From Megalonaias nervosa (taxonomy: Eukaryota; Mollusca; Bivalvia; Unionida; Unionidae), in the NCBI GenBank assembly GCA_016617855.1, contig JAECUM010011076.1, positions 1-64,000 on the forward strand: a stretch of 64,000 nt of DNA, written 5' to 3'. Below, piece after piece: positions 10,857 to 24,000 of this stretch. The notes beneath the pieces were generated by a model. That model saw nothing but the letters and a program-made list of their open reading frames with translations. It did not search any database and was not told the DNA's origin. The number at the start of each line of letters is the position of its first letter. Within the stretch, counting starts at the first letter, position 1. A program made the position numbers and the translations under genes.

Positions 10857-13800
10857 TTACACAGACCATAAGATGGTCACACTAGTTACCATATTATTAA
10901 TCATTATTATTTTCATTCAGGATCTGCTAATATTATGGTGTTTTAAGCCTATGCTGATACAACCATCTGCTCAAGCAAAGTGGCATAAAACAATATCCAA
11001 GATGACTGCCAAAGCAAACCAATTTTAAAGATTGGCAACATTTTAATGACTGACTAACTACATATGCCAATTACTTGTTGTGATACATTGATCACTTCCT
11101 TGATATAGTGGGACACATCAAGCCTGTCAGCAGTTATATTTGCAGTGATGTTGATACAAGGCCCTAGATTCTGTAAGCAGTAAGTAAATGTATTTGTGTA
11201 CTGATTTAGTTGGGTGTCTGTAAGCAGTGAGTGCATGTATCTACTTACTACTCCAAGTTGTCTTTTTAAAATCTCAATGAAATTTGCTTTGAAACCAGAT
11301 AACTTTATACACATCTGAAGCCATATAGCTTTATGCATAATTGATTTATGAATGCATCAATTATTGTTCATATTATTTGGTATGGTTATATCTGGCATAA
11401 TGGCCTTATTTTGTGATAATTCATAACATTTGCAGAGTAGATGTATAACAGTACATGTTGCAAATTCTTATACACATAAAATAAGAGAATCTTGATGTGA
11501 CTGATGTTCTTCTGCCTGAAAAGAATTTCAAGGAATCCATGGCATTTTTAATTCTTCTGCCCTCTTCTCTTTACTGCTAGATAATGAATGATATAATATT
11601 CCTGAGAAACTCATACATGTCAAATTTGGTAACAAAAATATTATCTTACATGTTTGAATTAACAGGCTTCCTAAATAAATGTGATTATGGTAAAAATTGT
11701 TGTCTTGGCCATTGACTTTGAATCTGATCTCATCAACTGAAGATCTATTAACTTAACTGCATGTCAATATACACCCATATACAAAGATTGGCTAAATTTT
11801 AATTGCTATTTTTTTTCAAAACAGATTCTCTAAAATCTCCCAAGCTATTGGACTCAAAACACCATTCAAGATATCCTTCAGATGTGTCATCAAATTGGGT
11901 TGGATACAAATACATTCATTTGTATAAGTAACTGTGTTCACAAGTTTAATATAGTATAAAAATCCAAGGGATTACCTTTGACTAGATTCCAAGTTGAACT
12001 CGATCTGATTTTCAAACTCCTTTACAAATACATTGATGTGTTGATGATATGTACCATTTACATTCAGAACAAGATGCATAATGATACATGTGTTGTATGT
12101 GAAAAGTGATGTCAATATGAAAAATTATTCAGGAGAACCAGCCAGATATCATAGAGGTGTCACTCTCATATAAGGCCTCTGCTTCTACAGCAGGAAAAAG
12201 GGTGATAATTTAAGAAAGAACTGAGTAAGAATAATATATACAGTATGAAAGGTGTAACTAACTTTTTAATTTCATTTAAAAATCATATAAATTTAGGCGA
12301 TTAAACTTGTATTACTGTTATTTAAAATAATTCACAATAAACATCATTCACTGGGTTATTTATAAACATTGTCAACCAAATCATGGTACAAATTTTCTCA
12401 GCAATGACCATAGGATTCGCCCTCTTTTCATCTAGTCCAATTGCTTTTACTTTTCCTTCTTAATCTATAATGTCTGATAACAATTTGAAGTTTTTGCAGC
12501 AACTTATTTCTTCATTACCAACCAAACCACTTTGAAATTAATTTGATGCTATTATGGAAAAGTCTGACATCCATCTATCTATTACACAAAATCCTCAGAG
12601 CGTTTATGAATTAAGTGATCTTGTAGCAAGAGCAATCAATAATAGCCTGCTAGACTCTCATATGTATGTGGTAATCAAAGAAGACTTTACATTTTAACAT
12701 ACCTATTTTACTTTATGGTGTTCAGACATCACAATTACTTGAAATGAACAATACTATGCTTCTCAGCTGTAAGCTTGTGTCACCATGATAATTACTGGTG
12801 GTAATAACAATGACCAAATATCGAAGTGACAAAATCTGACACTTACAAAACAGCCAATAAATATTGAATGTCAGCTTATTTACCACTTTGTATGCATTAA
12901 AGTTAGTTAATTTACTTGCATGTTAAAATAAAGGTTGATGTGTTGAATTTAAAATCAAAAATATTCATGAAATTTCCATTAGTAGACCCCAATATGTGGC
13001 TGCTTACGATGGGTAAATTGACCTGTTTACGCTATTCTTCTGACCAGGTTAGAGCAGTGATCATCCTAGCAAGGTACTTTGCCCACAGGCTCGCCAGTGC
13101 CAAAGGATTCTGCCCATAAATACCAGGTAGTTGCTGGTCAGGCTTGGGAATTCAAAAGAGGGACCATTGTATAAAATCTTTGAGAGAAAACCACATGTCT
13201 ATAAGACTATCTGTTCAAGGAAAGTAGCGATATCAATATTTTATGGATGTCTACAATGCAATCCATCCATGAATTTTTGATCAACAATATTTTAATTTAG
13301 GACCAACTACATACTATAAGAAGGTTGTTATTGAAAACCCTATGTCGCCATGACAAACTACTCTGGAGAAGTAGCAATAACAATATTTTCAAAAGCTCAA
13401 TCACAGTAGACACAATAATCATCACCATTTTAATTAATCACAAACTATACATCATGAGAAGTCTTGCAGTGAATATACTATGCTGACCATCCTTGAGGAA
13501 AAGTAGTGATGGCAACATTTGTTTGATGGCTGCCATGCCATACTTTATGTCAAATCAGCACCTTTCTCATTTAGGACCAATAGAATGCCATATTTGGTAA
13601 TATCCATGTCTATACTGATACATTTTTAAAGGAGCAGAAGTAAAAAGAATTGCAATATTACTGTCATTACAGGCATGTTGAAAAGTGGACTGGTACAAGT
13701 TTCATTTAGAACCAATTAGACATTATTATGAAGAAAAAAGTGAGTACAATAATCCATTCTTCAGTAACAAGATGTTAATCATTAGCATATAGCCAGTATT

Positions 13801-13953
13801 GTGCTGACATGCAATTAAATCCTAATTCATAACCTAACATTCAAATGTAAGGGCATATGCTAATTAATGAGATTATAGTAACATTATTACACCTAATCAA
13901 TCCAGCAATTAAGGCATAACTTACAAAGTACTAAAAATAATATGAAGACAAAC
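9273..13953. other. Intron of gene copy 1: scattered 145-bp repeat pieces
   Basis: Part of the intron between 13954 and 8420. Single or partial units of the 145-bp family occur at about 9895-10075, 10870-11010, 12040-12150 and 13145-13745, marked by 'tcaagatggctgc' and 'ttcatttaggacca'. The remainder is unremarkable AT-rich sequence. Copy 2 (25174-29796) has the same layout but lacks about 41 bp present here at roughly 12031-12071 and has extra bases 'ctggagtgt' near 29598. Confidence 0.6.
10791..10855. repeat. (AT)n microsatellite (copy 1), 65 bp
   Basis: It is about 22 bp longer than the copy-2 tract and yields a spurious Tyr-Ile reading frame. Confidence 0.95.
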
Positions 13954-14014
13954 CTGTAGATGGAACACATTTGGGATGGCACATGTCTTGACCATATTCC
14001 AGTTCTTCACCATA
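13954..14014 (-). CDS. Linker exon, duplicated copy 1
   Basis: It is identical in all 61 nt to 29857-29797, with the same acceptor and donor. It lies downstream (in transcript direction) of the copy-2 polyadenylation signal, so it would be reached only by readthrough or from an unseen promoter. Phase 0 in and 1 out is kept, so it could serve as an alternative 3' end spliced from exon 31335. It has no upstream TSP/TIL exons of its own in the window. Confidence 0.5.
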
Positions 14015-15120
14015 CTGCAATTTAAATAAGTAAAAAAAAATCATACTTGAGCTAGAGGCATTTCATTGAACATAATTGCATCACAGGCTTTTCAACCTTT
14101 CAGTCAAATGTGTGTATGAGAAACCTAAAACAGAAATAACTGCAGTTACTGAAGCATGAATACAAATCAAACTTTCCTAATTATCGGATGGGGGCATTAT
14201 ACTCACCAAGAATTAGTTACAAACAAAGCTGCTTGCCTCAATTGCGAATACTAATATAGAAACTGAAATAAATATAAAACCTGAATAAAAGTCACTGAAT
14301 CGTTAGGTCTCTGGAATGTATACGTAGTGGTCCGGTGTTATGCATACATATTTGCATGACTACATAGCTTGCAATGCCTCAGGATCTGACCTAATAGAAA
14401 AGTTACTGCAACATTTGGGTCACAAGAATTTACCTTTGTTGGTCTAGTGTTATGTATACACGAATTCCATCACTATGTATCTTACGATACCTGAGAATCT
14501 CATCAAACTGCAAACCTTAACTGAAGTGTAGCAGATAGAAGGACAGGTGGACAAGGAAAGATTATATCATCCTTCTATATTTGTGGTGGGGCATATCAAT
14601 AAAGTAGGCTGACTCAATCAGACAATATTTTCCATAAGAGGTTGAAAAACAACAATGAAGAAAATGGGTGGCAGAGACACTGTGATAAGAAGATGGAAGA
14701 GTTTGACAAGAGGAGGCAATAAAAGCCAAATGCCAATAAAAAATGGCACATATGAAAAGTTAGATACTTAACTTTTTCAGTAATTTCTTCTGCACAAATG
14801 GCTGCTTGCAATGAACATGCAAATTTTGTTTAACAATCCTTCCATTATTGAAGATGAACACCTGCTGCTTAAAACATTATCAGCTTTGGGAGAAACATTT
14901 GAGAAATAAACACTAAAATATTCTTGGTTATATGCCCTAATTCTTAAACAAAAATGTACTTTTATTGACACAGTGACTCCCTGGATTCATACTTTTACAT
15001 GCCATAGGTAACATAGTATATGCACACATTTCACTACACACATTGCTTGTCTAGTAACAACTACTGATTAATACAACTCTAATTCAATTCCCATAGACCA
15101 TAATGTCAGGTAAAGTCATA
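14015..15120. other. Sequence upstream of the copy-1 linker exon up to the duplication edge
   Basis: No exon or element recognised. Short open frames at 14811-14614 and 14971-14777 (minus) have no cysteine modules or splice context. Confidence 0.55.
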
Positions 15121-15129
15121 TATACACTA

Positions 15130-15384
15130 TACACAAATAATTCTCTGCTCAAATGAAGACATTAAGTTTTGTTGATCGCTTTTATAAAAAAAAATAAAAA
15201 AAAAAAAAATAAAAAAAAATTGGCGATCTTAAAAGACGGATTTCATTTTCTTTACCATATCTCATCTTGGACCTTAAAAATATTTTTCTTTTTATTTAGT
15301 CACGAGTTGATGATATTTTGAGTGCCTGCTTGATATTACTTGACCTAAAGCAATATTATCAGATTTAACCTGCTATTTGTCTGC
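15130..15384. repeat. Partial unit of the 0.8-kb array family beside the duplication junction
   Basis: 'ttctctgctcaaatgaagac', 'ggcgatcttaaaagac', 'gatgatattttgagtgcctg' and 'agcaatattatcagatttaacc' follow the same order as 2755-2970 in the array. An A-rich tract (15184-15225) is inserted. Confidence 0.6.
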
Positions 15385-15585
15385 CTCTCTAGGCTCTCAG
15401 CATTAAGATGTTTGTGTTATGACTGGTACGCCTGGTGTCAGGACAATGTGATTGGGTAGGTTATAATGTCCCAGTGCTAGATATCACAATAAACTGCCAC
15501 ACTGCAGACATGGTAGCGATATTATTCAACAATTGTTAAAGCTAGGTTAAAAATCCAAACCACACACTTTAACCTTCTGTTTGCC
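15385..15585 (+). mobile_element. SINE-body fragment, first copy
   Basis: It shares an ordered set of blocks with 15700-15930: 'gttatgactggt', 'tcccagtgctagatatcac', 'ctgccacactgca', 'caattgttaaagcta'. It lacks a tRNA-like head, so it is a 5'-truncated copy of the SINE next to it. Confidence 0.6.
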
Positions 15586-15600
15586 TAAAACTTGAAGTGT

Positions 15601-15935
15601 GACCGCTCCGGAGGCCTAAGTTGTTAGAGTGTCCGCCTCAGATGTGGGAGGTCGCGGTTTCAAACCACAGCCAAGACATACCAAAAACTTATAAAAATTA
15701 ATGCTAACATCTGTCTCACTAAGCGCGCAGCGTTAACAAGTTAGTGTTAGGACTGGTCAGCCAGGATAATCTGACTGGGTGAGACATGATGCTACATGTC
15801 TGCGGCATCATATCCCAGTGCTAGACATCACTATAACCTGCTACACTGCAAAAATCGTAGAGATATGCCTGAACAATTGTTAAAGGTACGTTAAAATCCA
15901 AATCACACATACACCTTCAAATGTATAACTCGTCA
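15601..15935 (+). mobile_element. tRNA-derived SINE
   Basis: The head has an A-box-like block (ggcctaagttgttagagtg) and a B-box-like block (ggtttcaaacc) at tRNA spacing, both slightly decayed from consensus. The body ends in 'caattgttaaaggtacgtt' with tail 'aaatcacacatac'. It is a SINE rather than a tRNA gene because no acceptor stem or anticodon arm can be drawn. Its tail runs across position 15889, and the same tail is the first 45 bases of the window. Confidence 0.7.
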
Positions 15936-17067
15936 AATATGCAGGAATGTGATGGTGTTATGTGACCAGTTGGAACTAAGGCATAAAGTGTGACAATACA
16001 AGAGTAAATCACAAAACTTCTGATAAAGTTCTGAGAATTTTCAGAGACGTGCGACTAGTGTCTAACTGTCAGTTCACTGGAATGGATATTGATCTTTGGT
16101 GAAATATGTAGCCTATCTATATGGAACTACAGCTAGATATATGTACAATGAAACAAGAATGATAAAGAAACCAGCTGAAATATATCAATGTTACACTTCT
16201 GCCAAATGGAGCATTTTATCATCATATGATACTGAATTTTCTAGTTTAAAGTTATCAAATAACGTGAATCAATTCCACAATATTGCAGGAGCGACAATTT
16301 AACTATATAAACACAGAAATGATGCAAAATGTGTGAATAAATATATTCATATAACACCAAAACATAAAACAAATAGTATCTGTAAGGTTTCCAAATTATT
16401 TTAATGATCTTATCACTTAGGGTTATACTGTATAGGAAATATCTTTCTGAAGTTAAACAGGTGTTAGATGTTTTAAAGCAATCTTACTCCATTTCATTGC
16501 ATATATGATTGCTAATTCTGATTCTGCACAAACATTCCTCTCCAAAATCTAAATTGCACAAATAGGATTTATTGTATTTCCGTCCTAATTCCTCCTACGC
16601 GACTCCGTTATATGTTCCAATAATGCATTCTGAATATACAAGTGTCCTCAGTGTCCTGAAAATCCATTAAAAGATGTTGAAATTTACTGTAAAGTAAAAG
16701 TAACATACAGTCGATCCAACTTTTATTCAACCAAGCATCACACGCACACTCGCTCACACAAAACACAAGCAATCAAAAATCACAACCATACGATTTTGCA
16801 ATCTGTCACCATACCCACCTACTCCAATTCACACATAATGTACGAAAATAGCAGCATTGCATAGTGACCCTTTAAACAATAGCTCAGTACATCTTCAATT
16901 GACATTATTTTCACTCAAACTAATAAAGAAACGGTGGCGACCTCTGCTGTAAAAAAATATTATTTAATGGGTTGGTAATAACAATGTCATTAAATCATTT
17001 ATATCCAGCTGTGTTGCCACCGGATTTTTCGTTGTATTACCCAAATCCATGTCAGGTAAAGAAGTAT

Positions 17068-19483
17068 TGAGTGAACTGAGTGGTTGTTTAAAGTGTCACT
17101 ATGCGGTACTTTATTTGCGGTGAGGTGTATAGTGAGATTGAGAAGTTCCGCAACTGTACAGTTATTAATTTAATTGTGTTACAGATGTTTTATGCGAATG
17201 AATGTTTTTTGAAAGTGGTTTACCGTTTGTTTACAGTACGGTTAAACAGCTATCGAATATCCCGACTTTCTTGTCATACTCCATACTTGTTTTTTCAAAT
17301 GTATTACATGAACAGATTTGTTGGTTTGTTTCAATTGGGTTGACAATACCATTAGTACTTATTTATGCAATGCATCTTTGGAGTTTTCGGGTTTGCCATT
17401 TCTTTATTTGTATCTTGCATAGAAAAATAAATTGCAGCTTACGATGTGATAGCCACGACTGGAATTATGGATAGGTGAGGTGTTATTGGTACTAAATGAA
17501 ATTACATACTCGAAGAAAAGTTCTATATCATAAATCGCCGACTCATTTTGACATTAAAATTATAACATTTATTATGTCAACATTAAATAAATTATCTGCT
17601 GAAAAGCAAATTCTGGGTTTGCTTGATCGTTGTTAGACACTGACAATATTAATTGAGATTATTTTCACTTATAAGGGGAAAAGGCCGATGTTTACCCAGC
17701 TGGAAATAACTGTTTTACTGCGTTCGCAATAGATACATAGTATTAAATCAGTTATTTCTAGATATGTCGCTACGAGCATTTTCGTTGTATTAGTTTCAAA
17801 TAGGTCAGTGAAAGAACTACACGGTGCTTGTTTAAATTGTCACTGTGTAGTATGTCATTTTCTGCCATTATGTCTACATTGGTGCAAAGGGTCCCATGAT
17901 ACTAAGAGAACGTGCAGCTATACAGTAGCGATTGAGATATAATTATGTCAGGGATGCGTTTCTTGAATGAAATTTCGTTCGATAATGTTTTACCATTTCT
18001 TTGCATTAAGTTTAAATAATTTTCGAATATGCCGACTTTGATCATCATAGTGATATTGAATTTTCTAGCTCATAGTAATCCAACAACTTGAATCAATTGC
18101 ACAATGTTGCAGGTGCGACTATTTACCCATATAAATACTGATATGATTGTTTGAACTGTCATTTTCAACTATTATGTGTGATTAGGAATACGGTAAGACT
18201 AAGAAATTCCGCCAATACATAGTTGTGATTGTGATTTAATTGTGTCAGAGACGATTAAAGTAAATAAAATGTCTTTTGCTTATGTTTTCCAATGGCTTTG
18301 CACTGTATGTTTACTTTAAGTTAACATAATTTTCAAAAATATACCATCTTTCCTCTCATACTTACTTTTTAAAAGGCATTACTGTAGCATAGAAAGAGTG
18401 GTGTGGGTGGGATTGGGTTGGGATAGCCACAGACATTAATGCAATGCAAGGTTTTGGAGATTTAGAGTTTTGCTATTTCTATCTCATTTTAAGAAAACTA
18501 TTTTTCTAGTTACGACGTGATAACTAAGAATGGAAAGATGGATAGTTAAGGCTATAATTATCAATAGCACGACATTAAATATATACTCGGATAATAGAGC
18601 TATACATTAAATCAACGATTCTCTTTGACACAGAATTTATTCGATTTAAAAATTAAAATATTCTCTGCTGAGAAAGGAGATTCTACAATTACTTGACCAA
18701 TTTTAAACACTGACGATCTTAAGAGATATTTTTAAACATCTTATTTTCACATAACTGATCTTGTACTAAAATAGTTTCCTCTTTAATCCAGGCGCTGAGG
18801 ATATTTTGACTTCAAGATAGATATTGTTTGATGCAAGTAATATTACCAGTTTTAACCATCTGTTTACTTGTAAATTGAATTGTAAAACTGGTCAATTATG
18901 CAGCAATCATAATGTTGTATGTAAGATATTTGAACTGCTGTTTGTATTTTCGGTCATTATACATGAGTTGCGAAAAAGGGTAGGGTGAGAAAGAAAGATT
19001 GCGCAATTGTTTTGTTGTGATTGTGATTTAATTGTGTCAGAGAAGCTTTATTTGAATGAAAGGTGTTTTTAATTGTGTTTTACGGTTTGTTTACATAACG
19101 TTTGAACATTCTTAATATACTGAATTTCCTGTCACACTTGCATTTTAAAATGCATTATTGGAACATATATAGGGGTCGGGTGGGTGGATCTAGGTTGGAA
19201 AGGCCATAGAGAGTTATTTAGGTGATGCGCATTTTAGAGCCTTACGGCCTTGACAATTCTATCTTGTTTAAAAATAATATTTGGCAGTTATGCTGTTGTA
19301 GCCACGACTGTAGATATCAGTACTACAAGAAATGCATGCTCGGAGAATAATATGCACCTAAAATCACCGATTCTTTGTGACACTGCAGAAATGTAGATGC
19401 TAGTGTTACTTGATCGGTGTTAAACACTGACGATCTTAAGATTTCTTTTAAATATTCATTGACATATTTTACGTTGAGGATAT
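17068..19483. repeat. Diverged array of about 0.8-kb tandem units (copy 2)
   Basis: Counterpart of 1180-3595. The stretch from about 17860 to 19230 looks virtually identical to copy 1, while flanking parts carry scattered substitutions. Confidence 0.75.
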
Positions 19484-20912
19484 TTTGATTTTAGGAAACA
19501 TGAGCCTTTGGAACTACTATCAAATATATGCACAGAAAAAAAAACAATTTACAAATGACAGAAAAACAGCTGAAAACTCTCCTCCAACGCATGCAAGAAG
19601 ATGGAAGGGGCAGGGGACGCTAACAAAAGGGAATGACTCACTGCAAAAGGCTCTCCTGGAAAGTCGTTATTTGAGTCGACCAGATAGAAAAGGCATCATC
19701 ATCCTGTTGCTTATGCAATACCTTGAAACCAGTGGAGAAACATCTAATATGTCAAAGGGGGGAGGGGGGAGAAGATGCTCTCCCACGTAGCAGTGGTTCT
19801 AAAATCCCATATATTCAGGTGGAGTGGTTGTTTCATTGGGGTATTCTTGTGCCCACACATACCAACAACAAGTGACATATTATATCATGGAAACTAAATT
19901 TACGAACACAAAATATGTGGAAACAAAAAGAAGTAGTTGATATTTACCTTGAGACCAGTACTAATAATAGGATCACATGACTGAGGCATTGCTTTACAGG
20001 ATAAGTCACAATAACAAGAAGAACATAAGAAAAATCAATGCAAGAACTGGAGATAAAATGTCTCAATCAACAAATGACTTAAAACGTATGAAATTCTTCA
20101 ATGTAAACATTTAAATACATCAATTAAGTTGGCTTTTATTGTGTGCTCTCACGCAGGACATTTTCACTAGTCAAGGTTCCATTACATTATCCTCTTCATA
20201 CCTTGGCAGACCAATAAGATATTTCAGTGCTTCAGGTCTGTGAATTTTATAGGATGTGGTAGCAAGCCATCACATACAGTCAAACTCAAGTTGCTCAAAT
20301 TTGAACACTACTCCTACATGACCAAGACAAGAAGAGAACACCACTGGAATGGAATCAAATAAGGAATTTTCAACTGCTGATCCGTTGTTTGCACCAATAC
20401 AAAATTTCTCTCAAATACACATCTGTATTGGATTCTCTTTGGCACGTAGTCATACTTTCGATGTTAAACTAACAAATTATCTTTCTAAAGTCAATTGCCT
20501 CCATCATTTTCGGCCAATGCATAATGCACCACTGTTACATGCTATTGGTTAGTTGGCATTACATACTAAGGGAGGAAACTCATGAAATCGAATAGATGTC
20601 ACTAGGTCAAAGCACTCAAATATCTGATCAATCCACCAAAAAAATGAGGAAGATTTCCATATGCTGACAATTACTAAGGAATCAGACTGGTATCATCTTA
20701 TTTTCAAACATAGGTCTCTAATTACTAACTGGAGGAAAGATAGACAAAGAATTAGATACTTAATCAGGAGACAGATGAAATGATTCCCTTAACAACAGGC
20801 TAATAGACTGATTAATATGTGAAATAACAGCTGTATAGAGATAGTTAAATAAGTCCTTTTAAAACAAAAACAAATATAAAAAATTCATATAAACACAATT
20901 TTGTTTGCAGAT

Positions 20913-21077
20913 TTTATTTTGTGAATTCTTTTTTTTAAAACATTTTTCAACTTGCATATCTACATCTGAAACTAAAATATTAATAAATAAAGTCCAAATA
21001 AAAGCAATAGTTATCCATAATCAGTTGGAGTACATGGTCAGGTTCATTTGATCCTGGGACTTGACTCTAACCTTGAG
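20913..21077 (-). CDS. Putative terminal exon and 3' UTR (duplication copy 2)
   Basis: A strong acceptor (pyrimidine run ending tttctttcag) precedes 21077. The following 57 nt can be read [18 protein letters not shown] and stop (21023-21021). An AATAAA polyadenylation signal lies at 20918-20913. If the CTCK exon stops where its frame says, this is entirely 3' UTR; the stop is then only about 44 nt before the last junction, too close for nonsense-mediated decay. Coding use would need the third frame of the CTCK exon tail. Splice usage is inferred, not shown. Confidence 0.45.
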
Positions 21078-24000
21078 CTGAAAGAAAAAACAACAAATAA
21101 GTACATGAAAACAGTATTTTTCAATATATTTATTTAGGATCTGATAGTTTTGGTATCTTGAGAATAATAATAAGATCATATAACATATTTCTGATGAAAT
21201 TACCCATATGACAATTTTGCATTGTCCTGAGTATCACATTTTGCCTGGGAAGATTTATTATTATGCAGTGTCTCCTTTGTGAGTTCTGATGAATTTTTAG
21301 AAACAAGTGGGATGGTCGATAACCTCTGTATTCATCTCATGAAATAAATGACTTTTCCATATTGGATTTGTTACCTTGTTGTAACAAATATGGTTCACAA
21401 AGGAACAGAAACAAAACTTATTTTAGGATGTCACCTTGACTGATTGGTGTTTTTTGGTAGAGGAAGATATAAAGGGTCATATTGTACTGTGGCAACTGAA
21501 TGTAAATTGTCTAACCCAAGCACTCACAGTGTAATTTAGGCAGTATTTGCTTGTCAACCTGGACCAGCCTGGTTTAGGCAATATTCTCCTATCAATCTGA
21601 ACCAGCCTGGTTTAGGCAGTAACCAACGGTCAACATGGACAAGCCTGGTTTACTCAGTATTGATGAGTCAACTTGGACATGCGTGGTTTACACTGTAACG
21701 GCCTGTCAACCTGGAACAGTCTGGTTTAGGCAGTTTCCCCCATCAACCTAAACCAGTCTGGTTTAGGCAGTAATCACACATCAACCTGAACCAGTCTGGT
21801 TTAGGCAGTATTCACCCATCAACCTGGACCAGCATGGTGTAGGCAGCATTCACCAGGTGACATGGATCAACTTGGTTTAGGCAGCATTTACCAGTCAATC
21901 TGGACCATCCTGGTTGAGGTAGTGTTCACCTGTCAACCTAGAATAATCTGGTTTAGGCAATATATGCCATGCCAGTTAACCTGGACCAGTCTGGTTTTGA
22001 GTCTGGCAAGCTAACCGCTGCTTTTCACAATTCCAACTATCATTACTGGTTATACCATCCTTCTCAGGACGTATCAATTTTTTTATTCTGCTTCATACAC
22101 TGTCGTGCATATAACTGACAGAAAGGAACCAGAAACAATCCCTGTACAGCTGACTGGTATGAAAATTTCATTTATTTCTCTTACGTATAAAGAATACTTT
22201 TTTATTTTAATTCATGGAAATTGTCACAAATTAATTTAAACTTTATTCTGATAATTCAAGATAATAAAACTCAATTCTAAATTTATAAAATCTGAAAATG
22301 TAACAAATTCTTAAAGATCAGAAATAATATGAAACTTTATGGAATTATCTGAGCTCATTTGGAGAAATGCATTTCTTTCTTTTAATTTTCCAGTGTTGAA
22401 ACTATCTATGATATTTTTCAGCAATAACAAAATTTTTAAATCAGCTGCTGTGTTGAATGTATTGGATGGCAGATGGGCACCATATTCATTTTGGATAAGG
22501 TAGACTTCATTAGAAGACATTTGGTGAAAACCCATTTGTATCTATTTCATTTAGAACCAAATAGACACCTTAAGAATGCTTCTGATGTAAATCCAGTGTC
22601 GAATTGACTTTCCATTTTAGAGAGTAGAACAAAAAGATTTTCAGGATGGTCACTGGGGTGGCCATAATTTACATCAGATCAGTACTGTTATCATTTACAA
22701 TCAACAAGAAGTCACAATAACTCTTCAGGTGAAAAGCCCATGTTAATATGTCTTTCCATTTCATAGAGTAACAATAACACTATTTTCAAGACAGTTGCCA
22801 TGGTGGCCATAGTGATATCAGATTACACATTATTTACATTTCGAACCATCTAGACATCATAAGAAATCTTCCTTGCGAAATCACAATGCTGATATGGCTA
22901 GCAATCTAGAAGTAGTGATAATAGCATTGTCCTGATGACCATTGTGGCGGTCATATTGAAGGTCAGAATGGTATGATTTTCATTTATGGTCAACTAGACT
23001 TAATAAGAAGTGTTTCAGTGATAATCCCATGCTGGTATGATCATTCATTTTGAAGAAACAGTGTTACCAAGAAGGTCATGCAAGATGTCTGTGCAACACT
23101 AGTTTCATTCAAGACAAACTATACATCCTAAGGAGTCTTTTTTCTGAATAGACCATGTCAATATGACCATTCATTAAATAGGATCAGTGATCACAAGATT
23201 TTCAAGATGGCAGCAGTGACAGCTATATTGGATGTGCAAGTGGTACCATTCTCATTTAGGACCATCATAAAATCATATTAAATTTCATGGTGAAAAGAAC
23301 ATGTCAATATAAAATTGTCAGGAGGACTAGTGATGACAAAGATTTTAAATACGGTTGCTGTGCCAGCATTAATGGACATTGGATCTGCATCATTTTTATT
23401 TGGGACTGATTAGAATGTATTTGAAGTCTTTCAGAGAAAACCCCATCTAATATGACTATCCATTCAAGAGGAGTAGTGATAGCAAGATTTTCAAGTTACT
23501 TGTTGTGGCGACGATATTAGATATCAGATTAGTACCGTCTTCATTTAGACTAATTAAACATTATAACAAGCCTTTCATTCAAAACCCCATGTTAATAAGA
23601 CTCTCCACTCAGACCATGTAGCCATTATACAATTTTCAAGATGGCTGTTGTAGAAGCCATATTGGACATCAGATCAGCACAATTTTCAGCTAAGTCCACC
23701 CATGCATCACAATAAATCCTTTAGTGAAAATATCATCTTGATATGACCATTCATGTAGAAGAAGTAGAGATTTCACAATTTTCAAGATGGCTGCTGTGAT
23801 GGCCATACTGGATTTCTGAGTAGCATGAAATTTATTTAGGACCGCCTAGACCATAGCATGATTGTGTGTGTAAAGTTTCATGGCAATCCTCCAAATAGTT
23901 TAGGAAGAGTAGTGATAACAAACTTATGCTAACAGACAGATCACAGACAAAAGACTATTTCATCAGCTTTACTGGTTTATGACCTGTAGAGCTACTAAAA

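Larger units (their letters stand above)
1..15120. repeat. Large tandem duplication, copy 1 (left end outside window)
   Basis: Position 1 aligns with 15889 and the match runs to 15120 (=30963). The offset drifts between about 15834 and 15901 through indels. If copies abut head to tail, the junction is 15120/15121 and the unit is about 15.84 kb, so copy 1 should start roughly 770 bp left of the window. It contains the linker, CTCK and terminal exons plus their introns. Confidence 0.95.

Noticed and set aside
10753..11028. 91-codon plus frame with a Tyr-Ile run
   Set aside because: The frame is made by the (AT)n tract. Similar artefacts occur at 32766-32929 and 52305-52625.
15601..15675. Possible tRNA gene (A- and B-box-like blocks)
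   Set aside because: No closing acceptor stem, anticodon arm or terminator; it is continuous with a SINE body that recurs nearby.
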